DNA of 64,000 nt, from positions 868,001 to 932,000 of the forward strand of contig CAXXUZ010000003.1 of NCBI GenBank assembly GCA_963667605.2, written 5' to 3'. The stretch's first letter is position 1; each line of letters begins with the position of its first letter. The notes beneath the pieces were generated by a model. That model searched no databases and was not told where the DNA came from. It was given only the letters and a program-made list of their open reading frames with translations. Positions 1-9,411 of the stretch are shown here, piece by piece. Both the position numbers and the translations under genes were made by a program. The DNA is from JADLGL01 sp963667605. Its GTDB lineage: Bacteria; Pseudomonadota; Alphaproteobacteria; Rhizobiales; Kaistiaceae.

Positions 1-374
1 GGCGGTGAGCAAAATGATCTCGTCCGGCTCAGACTCCGCCGTGTCCAGCGCATCAAGCACCATGTGGACATCGCCCGAGCCGCGAACCACGCCGGCCGGA
101 GGTGTGCAATCAATGATCTGAGCACCATTGGCGGTCAGCCAGCCCCGATTCTTGCCCAACGTCTGCGATTGGCGTAGCAGCGCCTGGCCTGAAAACGGCG
201 GCGGACGTCACTCTCGCTCTTGGCGGATTCGAGGATGTCACCGCCTTCGATTGCCTCGAGCCATATGCCAGTACGCGCGCCCAACAAATCGCCAACGCCC
301 TGAGCCCGTTCGCTCAGACTGTGATAAATGCTGTCATAGTCGAACAGCAGAACGCTTTTGATCGTCTGCACCAT
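1..374 (-). pseudogene. NYN-domain (PIN-like nuclease) gene, 5' part, frameshifted
   Basis: The minus strand starts with an ATG at 374 and reads SVLLFDYDSIYHSL, the first Asp-containing strand of NYN/LabA-like nucleases, on to ARRCYAN near 170. The reading then continues in another frame as SQTLGKNRGWLTANG, later AQIIDCTPP and GDVHMVLDALD, which matches the order of the same family. Restoring one C (giving Asn-Pro-Gln-Thr at the break) would rejoin the frames. The gene runs off the left edge, so its length is unknown. The family is thought to be metal-dependent ribonucleases. Whether the frameshift is a real inactivation or a base-call error cannot be decided here. Confidence 0.7.
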
Positions 375-383
375 AACCCACAC

Positions 384-853
384 TTGCGCCGCGACTGACG
401 GCTAACACCGGCCCGCAAATCGCGACCAGCGCCCCACCAAACCTGTTTACAGCTTCCCCTCAAAAGCAAGCAAACGCTAGCATTATTGGGCGATGCTCTC
501 TCTTCAGCGCCTATATCATCGGCACATTTTGTAACGAAAGCGCAAATATCGGTTCCGTTGCAACTAGAATCGCCGGATTTCTCGGCCGATCCGATACGCT
601 GGCAACGTCCGATCGCACCTGTTTTGCCTCACTCGCCCGAAGCGCTACGCCAATCCGGCGGTGTTATTTTCAGACGGAAAAGCTCAAATCATACCGTCCC
701 AACGCCGAGGTCCCTCGCCGCGGCAGGCCGAAATTGGCTGTGGGATGTCCCCCGCTGGCATCGTCGCCCCGTCGGGAAACATCACACAATGGCGTTTTCG
801 GATAGTGACCCGTCAATCACCTTCAGTGCGAACAATCCCGAACTGTTCAGCTA
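384..853. other. about 470 bp without a recognisable gene
   Basis: Open frames exist on the plus strand here, but their residue make-up and lack of family motifs suggest chance openness in GC-rich DNA. The longest one runs on into the antisense of gloB. I see no RNA gene or clear promoter. Confidence 0.5.
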
Positions 854-1624
854 TCACGCGAAAGTGTCCTTCCGCCGCCGCAGTTCGGAGAACACCTCTG
901 CCGGCGCGGCGTCCGCCATGCCGAGCGCCCGTCTCAAGCGCGGCTTGTCGGCCCGCAAAAACGGGTTGGTTGCACGTTCCTGGCCGATCGTCGTCGGCAA
1001 AGTCATTCCACCGCCCGCGCTCAATCGCCGGACCTCGCTGACACGCGCTTGCAGATCGAGATTGTTGGGCTCAATGGAGATGGCGAAACGGCCATTGGCC
1101 TCGGTATATTCGTGACCACAATAAACTTGCGTCTCGCGGGGCAATTGGGCCAGCTTGTCCAGCGAGTGCCACATCGTCGGCAGCGGCTCCTCGAACACCC
1201 GACCGCAGCCCAGTGAGAACAGGGTGTCCCCCACGAATGCCAATTCCTGCTCGCGGCTCCAATAGCAGACGTGGCCTGTCGTATGACCCGGCGTCTCGAT
1301 CACTTTGAAACGATGTTCGCCGAGGGTAACGTTTTCCTCTCCCGACACCGAGCGGTCGATGCCGGGGATCCGGTCGGCTTCCTTCGCCGGCCCTATGATC
1401 AGGCATCCCGTCGCCTTCTTCAGCACAAGATTGCCGGCGGTGTGGTCACTATGGTGATGGGTGATCAGAAGGAGATCGAGGCCACGACCGCGCTGCTCAA
1501 GACGGGCCAGAATCGCGTCGCCATCCGGCGCGTCGATCGCCGCCGTTTGACCGCTGGATTGATCGTGAATCAGGACGCCGTAATTGTCGCGCCCGCAGAT
1601 GAACGAATCGATCACCAAATCCAT
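854..1624 (-). CDS. gloB: hydroxyacylglutathione hydrolase (glyoxalase II)
   Basis: 256 residues, the usual length. It hydrolyses S-lactoylglutathione to lactate and glutathione, the second step of cytosolic methylglyoxal detoxification. The metallo-beta-lactamase metal-binding motif THHHSDHTAG lies near residue 56. Further metal ligands follow in order: the His of ETPGHTTGH near 110, the Asp of FVGDTLF near 132 and the His of YCGHEYT near 170. The C-terminal helical substrate-binding region (NPFLRADKPRLRRAL) is complete. The gene is divergent from the methyltransferase gene at 1723, a pairing often seen in alphaproteobacteria. Confidence 0.93.
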   Translation of the reverse strand: MDLVIDSFICGRDNYGVLIHDQSSGQTAAIDAPDGDAILARLEQRGRGLDLLLITHHHSDHTAGNLVLKKATGCLIIGPAKEADRIPGIDRSVSGEENVTLGEHRFKVIETPGHTTGHVCYWSREQELAFVGDTLFSLGCGRVFEEPLPTMWHSLDKLAQLPRETQVYCGHEYTEANGRFAISIEPNNLDLQARVSEVRRLSAGGGMTLPTTIGQERATNPFLRADKPRLRRALGMADAAPAEVFSELRRRKDTFA

Positions 1625-1722
1625 GGCTACTGGCCTTCGTCAAAACCGACTAGCGCGCTGGCGCGTGGAGATCCAAAATCGGATCCGGCTGGCTGTGGCA
1701 TTGCCATGCTAAACTACCGGCC

Positions 1723-2472
1723 ATGTATCTCGATGTCATCGACTTGAAGGCATTCTACGACAACCGGCTTGGTCGTATTGCAAGCCGGTTGATCGGCGGA
1801 CGTATCCGCCGGCAATGGCCGAAAACAGTCGGCGATCGCATTCTCGGCATCGGCTACGCGACGCCCTATCTTGCCCAGCTTGGTGCCAACGCCGAGCGCT
1901 GCCTTGCCTTCATGCCCGCAGCTCAAGGGATCGTCGGCTGGCCTTCGGACCGCCCCAACACCGCGGCACTGGTGCGCGACGACATGTTGCCGTTGGACGG
2001 CGGCTCGATCGACCGCGTCCTGGCGGTGCACTGCCTGGAGCATGCAGAGAACGCTCATGACACCCTGCGCGATGTCTGGCGGGTATTGGCGCCCGGCGGC
2101 CGATTGTTGATTGTTGTGCCCAATCGCGCCGGAATGTGGGCTCGCGCCGAGCGAACTCCTTTTGGGCATGGCCGGCCCTTCAGCCGCGGCCAGCTAACTC
2201 GATTGATGCGCGAGACCAGGTTCGAGCCGTTAGGCTGGTCGACCTCGCTGGCAATGCCGCCGATCAAAGCTCGGTTTGTCGTCCACAATGGCGGCAATTG
2301 GGAGCGGATCGGCTCGCGGATTTGGCCGCGTGTCTCCGGCGTATTGATCGTCGAGGCCACGAAACTCGAGCACCAGCGCGTCGAGGCCCGCGCGAAGAAG
2401 CTGAGATTGCGGCCGGTGCTTAGCCCGACGATAGCGCCGAACGCCGGTCTGCGACTGCGAACGCTTGTCTAG
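1723..2472 (+). CDS. SAM-dependent methyltransferase (type 11-like)
   Basis: 249 residues. A class I Rossmann methyltransferase can be followed: DRILGIGYATPYL (motif I region, near residue 37), an acidic stretch DDMLPLDGGSIDRVLAVHCLEHAEN (motif IV-like) and WRVLAPGGRLLIVVPNR (strand 5). The first glycine motif is atypical (GIGYATPY rather than GxGxG), as is common for the methyltransferase next to gloB. The substrate is unknown. It is divergent from gloB and convergent with metW; the two stop codons overlap in a CTAG at 2469-2472. Confidence 0.82.
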   Translation: MYLDVIDLKAFYDNRLGRIASRLIGGRIRRQWPKTVGDRILGIGYATPYLAQLGANAERCLAFMPAAQGIVGWPSDRPNTAALVRDDMLPLDGGSIDRVLAVHCLEHAENAHDTLRDVWRVLAPGGRLLIVVPNRAGMWARAERTPFGHGRPFSRGQLTRLMRETRFEPLGWSTSLAMPPIKARFVVHNGGNWERIGSRIWPRVSGVLIVEATKLEHQRVEARAKKLRLRPVLSPTIAPNAGLRLRTLV

Positions 2473-3101
2473 CGGCGCAGCAGAAATACCGCCTGCGCTC
2501 CAAACAGATTCCACACCCACCACGGCCCGCGAAACGGGATCCTGTTGCCATGTCGATTAAGCGTCAGCGCCTGCTCGACGGTGATCTTCAACTCATCGCA
2601 AAGATCAACGAAATCGCGGATGGTGAAGAAGTGAATGTTCGGAGTGTCGTACCAGGAATAGGGCAGTTGGCGCGTAACCGGCATACGGCCGCCGAATCCG
2701 AGCGCTATCCTGATCCGCCAATGCGCGAAATTCGGGAACGAAACCACGGCCCTGGTCCCGATCCGCATCATCTGCTCGACCACCTCTCGCGGCCGATAGG
2801 TAGCCTGCAATGTCTGACTCAGAACGACAAAATCGAACGCACCGTCCGGATAGTTAATAAGATCGCGATCGGCGTCGCCCTGGATCACTGAAAGACCGCG
2901 GGCAACGCATTCATTGACGCCCTTCTGACTGATTTCGATACCACGGCCGTCAACGTCCTTGGTGGTTTCAAGATATCTTAGAAGCGAGCCATCGCCGCAA
3001 CCAATGTCGAGCACACGAGCACCGGGCGTCACCAACTGCCCGATCAAAGCGAGATCGGCGCGGACGGAGACGGGTCCGTGAGCTGAGGTGCCTTCCATCA
3101 A
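2469..3101 (-). CDS. metW: methionine biosynthesis protein MetW
   Basis: 210 residues, normal for MetW. It contains the SAM-binding motif VLDIGCGDGSLL near residue 31, DFVVLSQTLQATYRP around 93, and the family-typical SFPNFAHWRIRIALGFGGRMPVT and LPYSWYDTPNIHFFT stretches. MetW works with MetX in homoserine acylation for methionine synthesis; its exact role (activator or partner) is not settled in all taxa. The ATG overlaps the metX stop (ATGA, 3098-3101), indicating translational coupling in a metX-metW operon. Confidence 0.93.
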   Translation of the reverse strand: MMEGTSAHGPVSVRADLALIGQLVTPGARVLDIGCGDGSLLRYLETTKDVDGRGIEISQKGVNECVARGLSVIQGDADRDLINYPDGAFDFVVLSQTLQATYRPREVVEQMMRIGTRAVVSFPNFAHWRIRIALGFGGRMPVTRQLPYSWYDTPNIHFFTIRDFVDLCDELKITVEQALTLNRHGNRIPFRGPWWVWNLFGAQAVFLLRR

Positions 3102-4300
3102 ACGGCGCCTCGTGCCCGTGCTGCGGCGCTGAGGAAACCGTCGATCGTCGCGAACAATTCCGGCTCCTCAAGGAGGAAGGCATCATGGCCGCCGTCGGTT
3201 TCGATCTCGACGAAGCTCACACTCGCCCCCGAGGTGATCATTGCTCGAACGATGATGCGGCTTTCCTCGGTCGGGAACAGCCAATCCGACGTGAACGCGA
3301 TGACACAGAATCGCGTTGGCGACGCATCGAAGGCATCAGCCAGCCGACCGCCATGTTCGTTGGCCAGATCGAAATAGTCCATCGCCCGCGTCACATAGAG
3401 GTACGAGTTGGCATCGAACCGCTCGACAAATGTCACGCCCTGATGCCGCAAATAGGACTCGACCTGGAAATCGGCATCAAAGCCGAAGGCCGGCCTGTCG
3501 CGATCTTGCAATTGGCGACCAAATTTAGCGTGCAAAGCCCTGTCGGACATGTAGGTGATATGCGCCGCCATCCGTGCCACCGCGAGGCCCTTGCGCGGCC
3601 GGGTATCCTCGCTCAGATAGCAACCGCCGCGCCAGTCCGGATCGGCCATGATCGCTTGCCGACCGACTTCGTGAAAGGCAATGTTCTGCGATGAATGCCG
3701 CGTGCCGCAAGCGATCGGGATCGCGCTGAACACGCGGTCGGGATGAGCCGCCGCCCATTGCAACACCTGCATCCCGCCCATCGACCCGCCAACCACGGCA
3801 AGCGCCGTCTCGATGCCGAGATGGTCGAGGAGTTTAACTTGCGCCCGCACCATGTCGGCAATCGTGACCAACGGTAGATCGAGCCCATAGGGCTGATTGG
3901 TGGCCGGATTGATCGAGGCCGGGCCGGTGGTCCCCATGCACCCGCCAAGGACGTTGGGGCAAATGACGAAATAGCGGTTGGTATCGATCGGTTTGGCGGG
4001 GCCGACCATCCGGTGCCACCAACCCGGCTTGCCAGTTAGCGGGTGCGCATTGGCGACATGTTGATCACCGGTCAGAGCATGGCAGATCACCACCGAATTG
4101 CTGCGATCTTGATTGAGCTCGCCATAGGTCTGATAAGCAATTTGCAGTTGATCAAGCCGGCGTGTGGAATCGAGCACCAGCGGTTCGTCGGGACCAAATC
4201 GCACAAACGGACTTGATGGCTGATCGGCCTCGCGGCGAGCCCGGACAACGTCCACGCGGGGACTCTTTCCGGACCCTGCCGGAGTCGGATGGGTAGTCAT
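3098..4300 (-). CDS. metX: homoserine O-acetyltransferase
   Basis: About 400 residues from the ATG at 4300 (MTTHPTPAG). A further in-frame start upstream would add a non-conserved tail. The protein is an alpha/beta hydrolase-fold acyltransferase that makes O-acyl-L-homoserine, the first committed step to methionine. Visible landmarks are CHALTGDQH, VLGGCMGTTGPAS, the nucleophile elbow GGSMGGMQ, and the C-terminal catalytic segments TSDWLFPTEESR and GGHDAFLLE. It is the first gene of metX-metW and divergent from the chorismate mutase gene at 4462. Acetyl versus succinyl specificity is inferred from family only. Confidence 0.93.
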   Translation of the reverse strand: MTTHPTPAGSGKSPRVDVVRARREADQPSSPFVRFGPDEPLVLDSTRRLDQLQIAYQTYGELNQDRSNSVVICHALTGDQHVANAHPLTGKPGWWHRMVGPAKPIDTNRYFVICPNVLGGCMGTTGPASINPATNQPYGLDLPLVTIADMVRAQVKLLDHLGIETALAVVGGSMGGMQVLQWAAAHPDRVFSAIPIACGTRHSSQNIAFHEVGRQAIMADPDWRGGCYLSEDTRPRKGLAVARMAAHITYMSDRALHAKFGRQLQDRDRPAFGFDADFQVESYLRHQGVTFVERFDANSYLYVTRAMDYFDLANEHGGRLADAFDASPTRFCVIAFTSDWLFPTEESRIIVRAMITSGASVSFVEIETDGGHDAFLLEEPELFATIDGFLSAAARARGAV

Positions 4301-4461
4301 AGGGGTGATAGCGCGTTGTCTTGAGGTGGCGGGATAGGTAGGGCTCGACCTGACGCGCGTCAACGTTTTCTTTGATTTCGTCGGGCCGCTTGCCTATGAA
4401 TCGCGGCGCTTGCGGTCAGCCGAGCCGCCGACCTCAACCTCCTCCGCGAAAATTCAAGATC

Positions 4462-5322
4462 ATGGCCGAACTCGGCGACAGCGCCCCGAAAAGTCTCAGC
4501 GATCTTCGTGCAAAGATCGACTTGATCGACGCGAAGATGCATCGATTGTTGATGGAACGGAGCTCGGTGGTCGATGCCTTGATCGCAGCCAAAGGCACCA
4601 CTGACGGTCGACCGGCATTTCGGCCCCAACGCGAAGCCGAAATGATGCGACGACTGGTGAAACGCCACCAGGGCAATCTGCCGCTGGCGACAATAGAGCA
4701 TTTGTGGCGAGAGATCGTTTCGACGTTCACCTTCATGCAAGCGCCCTTCCGGATAATTGTTTGCTACGGCTCCGACCCGGTCGCCATACATGACCTCGCC
4801 CGTTTCGCCTTTGGGTTTGCGGTTGAATTGGTGCAAGCCAGCGACCCAGCCGAATTGATCGCCGAGATCGCTGCCACGAACAATGATCTCGGGCTCATTC
4901 CGTTGGAAAAAACGCCGGCGCGGTCACCATGGTGGCGTAAGCTGTCGATGGCGAACGGCCCCCGCATCATGACGATCTGGCCGTTCATCGCCGGCAAGGG
5001 ACGGCTGGCTGATGCCCCAGCGTTGATCGTATCGCCGGCGCTGGCGGAACCGACGCCACCGGACCTTTCGATCTATGCCGCTAGTGAGGGCGAGGGCTCG
5101 CCGAGCCGGGCCGGCATCATCACGCTGGCCGAGTCGCGGTCGGGTGGAAGGCGGGAGCTGCTACTGGCTACTGACCGAAACATCGATCAAGCGGCACTTG
5201 TCGCGCTCGACCTGTCCGACATTGTCGAAATTGGCGGCGCCGCGAGAGGGCTGACTCTGGCGACCAGGGGCGATGGATTGCGAACTCCGATCGGCGGCGG
5301 CGATCGACGCCAGGCGAAATGA
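4462..5322 (+). CDS. chorismate mutase with C-terminal regulatory-like domain
   Basis: 286 residues from the ATG at 4462. Residues about 10-90 form an AroQ-type helical chorismate mutase: LSDLRAKIDLIDAKMHRLLMER, then FRPQREAEMMRRL and IEHLWREIVSTF. This enzyme converts chorismate to prephenate. A second domain of about 190 residues follows with no prephenate dehydratase active-site motif that I can see. The stop overlaps the hisC ATG (ATGA at 5319). Context places it in a chorismate mutase-hisC-tyrA operon feeding tyrosine/phenylalanine synthesis. Confidence 0.85.
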   Translation: MAELGDSAPKSLSDLRAKIDLIDAKMHRLLMERSSVVDALIAAKGTTDGRPAFRPQREAEMMRRLVKRHQGNLPLATIEHLWREIVSTFTFMQAPFRIIVCYGSDPVAIHDLARFAFGFAVELVQASDPAELIAEIAATNNDLGLIPLEKTPARSPWWRKLSMANGPRIMTIWPFIAGKGRLADAPALIVSPALAEPTPPDLSIYAASEGEGSPSRAGIITLAESRSGGRRELLLATDRNIDQAALVALDLSDIVEIGGAARGLTLATRGDGLRTPIGGGDRRQAK

Positions 5323-6425
5323 AGATCCAACCACACCCCCGGCCCAGCATTTTCGACATCGATCCCTATGTCCCGGGACGATCGCGCGCTGGCGATATGC
5401 CGACACGACATAAGCTCTCATCCAACGAGACGCCGCTCGGCCCTAGTCCGGCGGCGGTTGGTGCCCACACGAAAGCGGCTGCTTCGCTTGACCGCTACCC
5501 CGACGGCTCCGCGACGCTGCTGCGCGAAGCGATCGCCGCCAAGAACGACCTCGACCCCGATCGAATCGTCTGCGGTGCCGGCTCCGACGAGATCCTGAAC
5601 CTCATCGCCCACGCGTTTCTTGAGCCTGGCGACGAAGCGATCCACACCGAGCATGGATTCTTGGTCTACAGGATCGCGACGCTTGCTGCCGGAGGGCTAC
5701 CGGTGGTCGCGCCGGAGACCAATTTGACCGCGAACGTCGACATGATGCTTGCCGCAGTCGGTCCGCGCACGCGGCTAGTGTATCTCGCCAATCCGAACAA
5801 TCCGACCGGCACCTATTTGCCGGCAAACGAGATCGCCCGGCTGCATGCCCGTCTTCCGACCAACGTGCTGCTAGTGCTCGACGCCGCCTATGCCGAATAT
5901 GTTCGGGGCGGCGATTATGATAGCGGCCTGAAACTCGCAACCAATGCCGACAATGTCGTCACGACCAGAACCTTTTCGAAGATTTTCGGCCTTGCCGGGC
6001 TGCGGATCGGCTGGTGCACCGGCCCTCCGCCGGTGATCGATGCGCTCAATCGCATTCGCGGACCGTTCAATGTCTCGGGGCCTGCGATCGTCGCCGGCGC
6101 CGCGGCGCTCGGCGACCTTGCTCATCTCGAACGGGCGGTCGATCACAATCAACGCTGGCTTCCCCGGGTGAGCGCCGCGATCGACGAGCTAGGCCTAACC
6201 GTCACGCCGAGCGTCGCCAATTTCGTCCTGATCCATTTCCTCGACGAAGCCGGCCTGGGTGCGATCGAGGCCGATGCCTTCTTGCTTCAGCGGGGCATCG
6301 TTCTGCGTCGAATGGAGGCCTATGGCGTACCAAACGCGCTGCGGATGACGATTGGTGGCGAAGACGCCAATCAGGATGCAATCCTGGCTTTCGCCGAATT
6401 CCTCAAACGGCGTGTCACCAAATGA
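5319..6425 (+). CDS. hisC: histidinol-phosphate aminotransferase
   Basis: 368 residues, a class I/II PLP aminotransferase. Motifs: LSSNETPLGPSPAAV (N-terminal substrate arm), NPNNPTGTYLP, LDAAYAEYV, and the Schiff-base lysine in TRTFSKIFGLAGLRIGW near residue 220. The reaction is histidinol phosphate plus 2-oxoglutarate to imidazole-acetol phosphate plus glutamate, run in the biosynthetic direction in reverse. HisC paralogs beside tyrA often also transaminate prephenate or aromatic keto acids, so the placement suggests an aromatic role as well. It overlaps tyrA by ATGA. Confidence 0.9.
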   Translation: MKIQPHPRPSIFDIDPYVPGRSRAGDMPTRHKLSSNETPLGPSPAAVGAHTKAAASLDRYPDGSATLLREAIAAKNDLDPDRIVCGAGSDEILNLIAHAFLEPGDEAIHTEHGFLVYRIATLAAGGLPVVAPETNLTANVDMMLAAVGPRTRLVYLANPNNPTGTYLPANEIARLHARLPTNVLLVLDAAYAEYVRGGDYDSGLKLATNADNVVTTRTFSKIFGLAGLRIGWCTGPPPVIDALNRIRGPFNVSGPAIVAGAAALGDLAHLERAVDHNQRWLPRVSAAIDELGLTVTPSVANFVLIHFLDEAGLGAIEADAFLLQRGIVLRRMEAYGVPNALRMTIGGEDANQDAILAFAEFLKRRVTK

Positions 6426-7396
6426 GCCAGCCGATCTTCCCGCGACTGACGCTAATCGGCATCGGGCTGATCGGCTCGTCGATCGCTTTGGCGGCGCGGA
6501 AGACCGGCGCCGCCGGCCAGATCGCGATCCATAGCCGAAGCGCTGCCACCTTGGCGCGGGCAGAGGAACTCGGCCTCGGCGATTCCTATCATGCCGATCC
6601 GGCCGATGCCGTCGCCAACTCCGATTGCGTGATCGTCGCAGTTCCGGTCGGCGCAACAGCACATGTCGCCGCGGCCATCGGTGGCGCCTTGAAGCCCGGC
6701 ACCATCGTCTCCGATGTCGGATCGGTAAAGGAATCGGTGATCCAGCAAATGGCCCCGCATCTGCCGGCGGGGGTCCATTTTGTCCCGGCCCACCCTGTCG
6801 CCGGCATCGAGCATTCCGGGCCCGATGCCGGTTTCGCCGACTTGTTCGAGGGGCGTTGGTGCATCCTGACACCACCGCCCGGCACCGATCAGGCCGTCAT
6901 CGACCGCTTCGCCAAATTCTGGCGCGCCCTCGGCGCCGAAGTTGAGTTCATGACGGCCAAGCATCACGATCTAGTGCTGGCGATCACCAGCCATGTGCCG
7001 CATCTGATCGCCTACAATATTGTCGGCACTGCCGCCGATCTTGAAACCGTCACCCAATCGGAGGTGATGAAATTCGCTGCCGGCGGCTTTCGCGATTTTA
7101 CCCGCATTGCCGCCTCAGATCCGGTGATGTGGCGCGATGTGTTTCTCAACAATCGTGAAGCGGTGCTGGAAATGCTCGGTCGCTTCTCGGAAGACCTGAC
7201 GACCTTGCAGAAGGCCATTCGCTGGGGTGATGGCGATGCCCTCGAAGCTCTATTCACCCGCACCCGCGCTATCCGGCGCGGCATCATCGACGCCGGCCAG
7301 GAGACCGCCTCTGCGGACTTCGGCCGTCACCCCGAAATCGACGCTAAAGGAAGTGGTCAAGCGGACCGATCGAAGGAATCGTCAGAATCGGAATAA
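6422..7396 (+). CDS. tyrA: prephenate/arogenate dehydrogenase
   Basis: 324 residues from the ATG at 6422 (MSQPIFPRLTLIGIGLIG), which overlaps the hisC stop. The N-terminal NAD(P) Rossmann motif GIGLIGSSIA is followed by VSDVGSVKESV, HFVPAHPVAGIEHSGP and the catalytic-region histidine in ITSHVPHLIAY. It oxidatively decarboxylates prephenate (or arogenate) toward tyrosine. Specificity cannot be read from sequence. The 3' end overlaps the convergent DUF2125 gene by 53 bp, and the tail after about residue 290 is polar and poorly conserved. Confidence 0.92.
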   Translation: MSQPIFPRLTLIGIGLIGSSIALAARKTGAAGQIAIHSRSAATLARAEELGLGDSYHADPADAVANSDCVIVAVPVGATAHVAAAIGGALKPGTIVSDVGSVKESVIQQMAPHLPAGVHFVPAHPVAGIEHSGPDAGFADLFEGRWCILTPPPGTDQAVIDRFAKFWRALGAEVEFMTAKHHDLVLAITSHVPHLIAYNIVGTAADLETVTQSEVMKFAAGGFRDFTRIAASDPVMWRDVFLNNREAVLEMLGRFSEDLTTLQKAIRWGDGDALEALFTRTRAIRRGIIDAGQETASADFGRHPEIDAKGSGQADRSKESSESE

Positions 7397-8429
7397 GCCC
7401 GATGTTGAGCGTGCCGTGCCTGATATTGATCCGCACTCGATGCGCGGGCTGGCCGTGCAACTCGATCGGCTGCGACATCGCCCTGATCGCATCAGCAATC
7501 ACCTCGGCGTCACCAGCAAGCCAGGGAAAGATTGCCGCAACCAAGAGCGGCAGATCCGCCTCTCCCGCATAACGGACATCAAGATCACCGCTGAGCGTCC
7601 CGTCGACTTCCAGGATCATCGGCCCGTCCACCTCCGCGATCACATCGCCAGATGTCAGCGCCATGTGGTCGATGTTGAACTCGCCGCCGTTGCTCAGCCA
7701 CCGCCCGATCAGATCGGACGGTTCACGATCGAGCCGATTGCCGCTGCCGCGAAGCGTCAGGGTCGCGGTGCCGGAGAGTTGTGGATAGGCGCCACCGGCC
7801 AGTTCGATCACAAGATCCTCCGCCGACAGGACCATAAGCAGGGCGTCCTCGTCGCCGTCGGCCGGGCGGATCTCAGTGGCCCAGTAGGCCGCTCCGGCGG
7901 ACCAAATCGTGTCCCCGACAAGATCGCCGACCGTCAGTTTGAGATCGGCAAACGACGCTTGCAGTTCTCGCACACCGCCGAACCCGGCCATGAGTTCCAG
8001 CCGGCCATCGCGCCAATCGGAGCGGACATTATTATTGACCCCATTGAACTCGAAAGGGCCGGTTACCTCGGCTTCGACCCAGCCGGGATTGTACAGCGGC
8101 GCCGTCGCCGTCACATGGGCAAGGCTGGCGTGGGCCTTGTCCCCCGACGCCGCAATAGCACGATCGCAGTCGATGGTAAGCTGCAGTGGAAACCCGCCAA
8201 ATCGGCGTTCGGCACAGCTCAGTGCGACCGACTGTGAAATGGCGGACGCCGGAGCCTCTGCCACGAACGTCTCGGCGAGGCGATAGGCAACATACCAATA
8301 GCTGGCCCAAACAATGCCGAACAGCACCAGCAGCAACAACAAGAACGGCCCAATCCGGCGGCGACGTCTACTCGCAACCCTGTCGTTACGACCTCGCTCG
8401 GTCCGTGCCGTCGGGTTCTGTGCGTCCAA
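7344..8429 (-). CDS. DUF2125 family protein, N-terminally anchored
   Basis: 361 residues. The basic N-terminus (SRRRRR) is followed by a single hydrophobic segment (GPFLLLLLVLFGIVWASYW). The rest is a mostly beta periplasmic domain with ERRFGGFPLQLTIDCDRA, as in the DUF2125 family. Function unknown. The only start that keeps the basic stretch is a TTG at 8429, which sits on the ATG of the divergent cyclotransferase gene, so start choice is uncertain. It is convergent with tyrA. Confidence 0.8.
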   Translation of the reverse strand: MDAQNPTARTERGRNDRVASRRRRRIGPFLLLLLVLFGIVWASYWYVAYRLAETFVAEAPASAISQSVALSCAERRFGGFPLQLTIDCDRAIAASGDKAHASLAHVTATAPLYNPGWVEAEVTGPFEFNGVNNNVRSDWRDGRLELMAGFGGVRELQASFADLKLTVGDLVGDTIWSAGAAYWATEIRPADGDEDALLMVLSAEDLVIELAGGAYPQLSGTATLTLRGSGNRLDREPSDLIGRWLSNGGEFNIDHMALTSGDVIAEVDGPMILEVDGTLSGDLDVRYAGEADLPLLVAAIFPWLAGDAEVIADAIRAMSQPIELHGQPAHRVRINIRHGTLNIGLIPILTIPSIGPLDHFL

Positions 8430-8962
8430 TGAGTGATCTCTGGGTTTTCGGCTATGGATCGTTGATGTGGCGGCCAGGTTTTACCTATGAAGACGCCATC
8501 CCCGCACGGCTCTATGGCGCAAATCGTTCGCTTTGCGTACTCTCCCACACATATCGCGGCACCGAACAACGGCCCGGACTTGTTCTTGGCCTCGATCACG
8601 GCCGATCGTGCCGGGGAATGGCCTTCCGTGTTGCCGAGGAAAACGGCGAATCGGTGGTCAATTATCTACGTAAGCGCGAATTGGACTCCACCGTCTATCT
8701 CGAAGTGCGGCGATCGATCCGGCTTGAGCGCCAATCCGGCGCAGAAGTCGAGGCATTGCTTTACGTCGTCGACCGCACGCACCCGCAATATGCCGGCGAC
8801 CTCAGCCGCGCCAAGGCGTTGAAAATCGTTCGACGGGCTCAAGGAAATTCCGGTGCCAATCACGACTATGTCATCAATACCGCCGACCACCTCGCCAAAC
8901 TCGGCATCAAGGACCCGATGCTGAATTGGCTGGCGCGCAGACTGCGAGCGCCCACTGTCTAA
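8429..8962 (+). CDS. gamma-glutamylcyclotransferase, ChaC-like
   Basis: 177 residues. It begins LWVFGYGSLMWRPGF, the YGSL substrate loop of ChaC-type gamma-glutamylcyclotransferases. It keeps GMAFRVAEE and a conserved REL segment at YLRKRELDSTVYLE that holds the catalytic Glu region. Members degrade glutathione to 5-oxoproline and Cys-Gly in the cytosol. Its start codon coincides with that of the divergent DUF2125 gene, and its end overlaps by 4 bp the convergent gene at 8959. Confidence 0.9.
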   Translation: MSDLWVFGYGSLMWRPGFTYEDAIPARLYGANRSLCVLSHTYRGTEQRPGLVLGLDHGRSCRGMAFRVAEENGESVVNYLRKRELDSTVYLEVRRSIRLERQSGAEVEALLYVVDRTHPQYAGDLSRAKALKIVRRAQGNSGANHDYVINTADHLAKLGIKDPMLNWLARRLRAPTV

Positions 8963-9336
8963 GCAGCTGCCAACCTCTCGCAGCGAAGGAGATCGGCAGT
9001 CAACCTCCGCCGAGCCCCGGTGTCGTCGGCAAGGAGATGAACATAGACAACCAGCCGTCCATCCCGCGCCAGAAGATGCGCGACATTGTCGATCGTCGGC
9101 TCGCCGGGATCGTCCGGACAGACAATTGCAGCGCCGCAAAGCCTAGCACCGTCCGCTCGCGCAAGCACGATCACGGCTTGACTGAAATCGGCCAGATCAT
9201 TGGCGCCGACAGCCGTGAACAGGTAGCGGCGACCGGATCGTCCGCGCCAATATTGAAACCGCTCACCCAATCCGCAGCGCTGGGCAAATTTGGGAACGCC
9301 ACCATCTTCAAGGGGAAACCAATCGTTGGAACTCAT
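8959..9336 (-). CDS. conserved hypothetical protein
   Basis: 125 residues from the ATG at 9336 (MSSNDWFPLEDGGVPKFA); a second ATG lies one codon earlier. It is soluble, with WRGRSGRRYLFTAV and VVYVHLLADD segments and no recognised catalytic motif. The even residue distribution and tight packing against the neighbouring stop favour a real gene. Function not recognised. Confidence 0.6.
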   Translation of the reverse strand: MSSNDWFPLEDGGVPKFAQRCGLGERFQYWRGRSGRRYLFTAVGANDLADFSQAVIVLARADGARLCGAAIVCPDDPGEPTIDNVAHLLARDGRLVVYVHLLADDTGARRRLTADLLRCERLAAA

Positions 9337-9411
9337 CATGAGAACAAAGATAGAACATCGTTGCCGAATTAGCAAGCGTCTGGTCGACTGTTTTTTGCGC
9401 TAATCCTTGCC

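Noticed and set aside
486..1115. Long plus-strand open frame over the first kilobase
   Set aside because: The second half is antisense to gloB and the first half has no family features or start signal.
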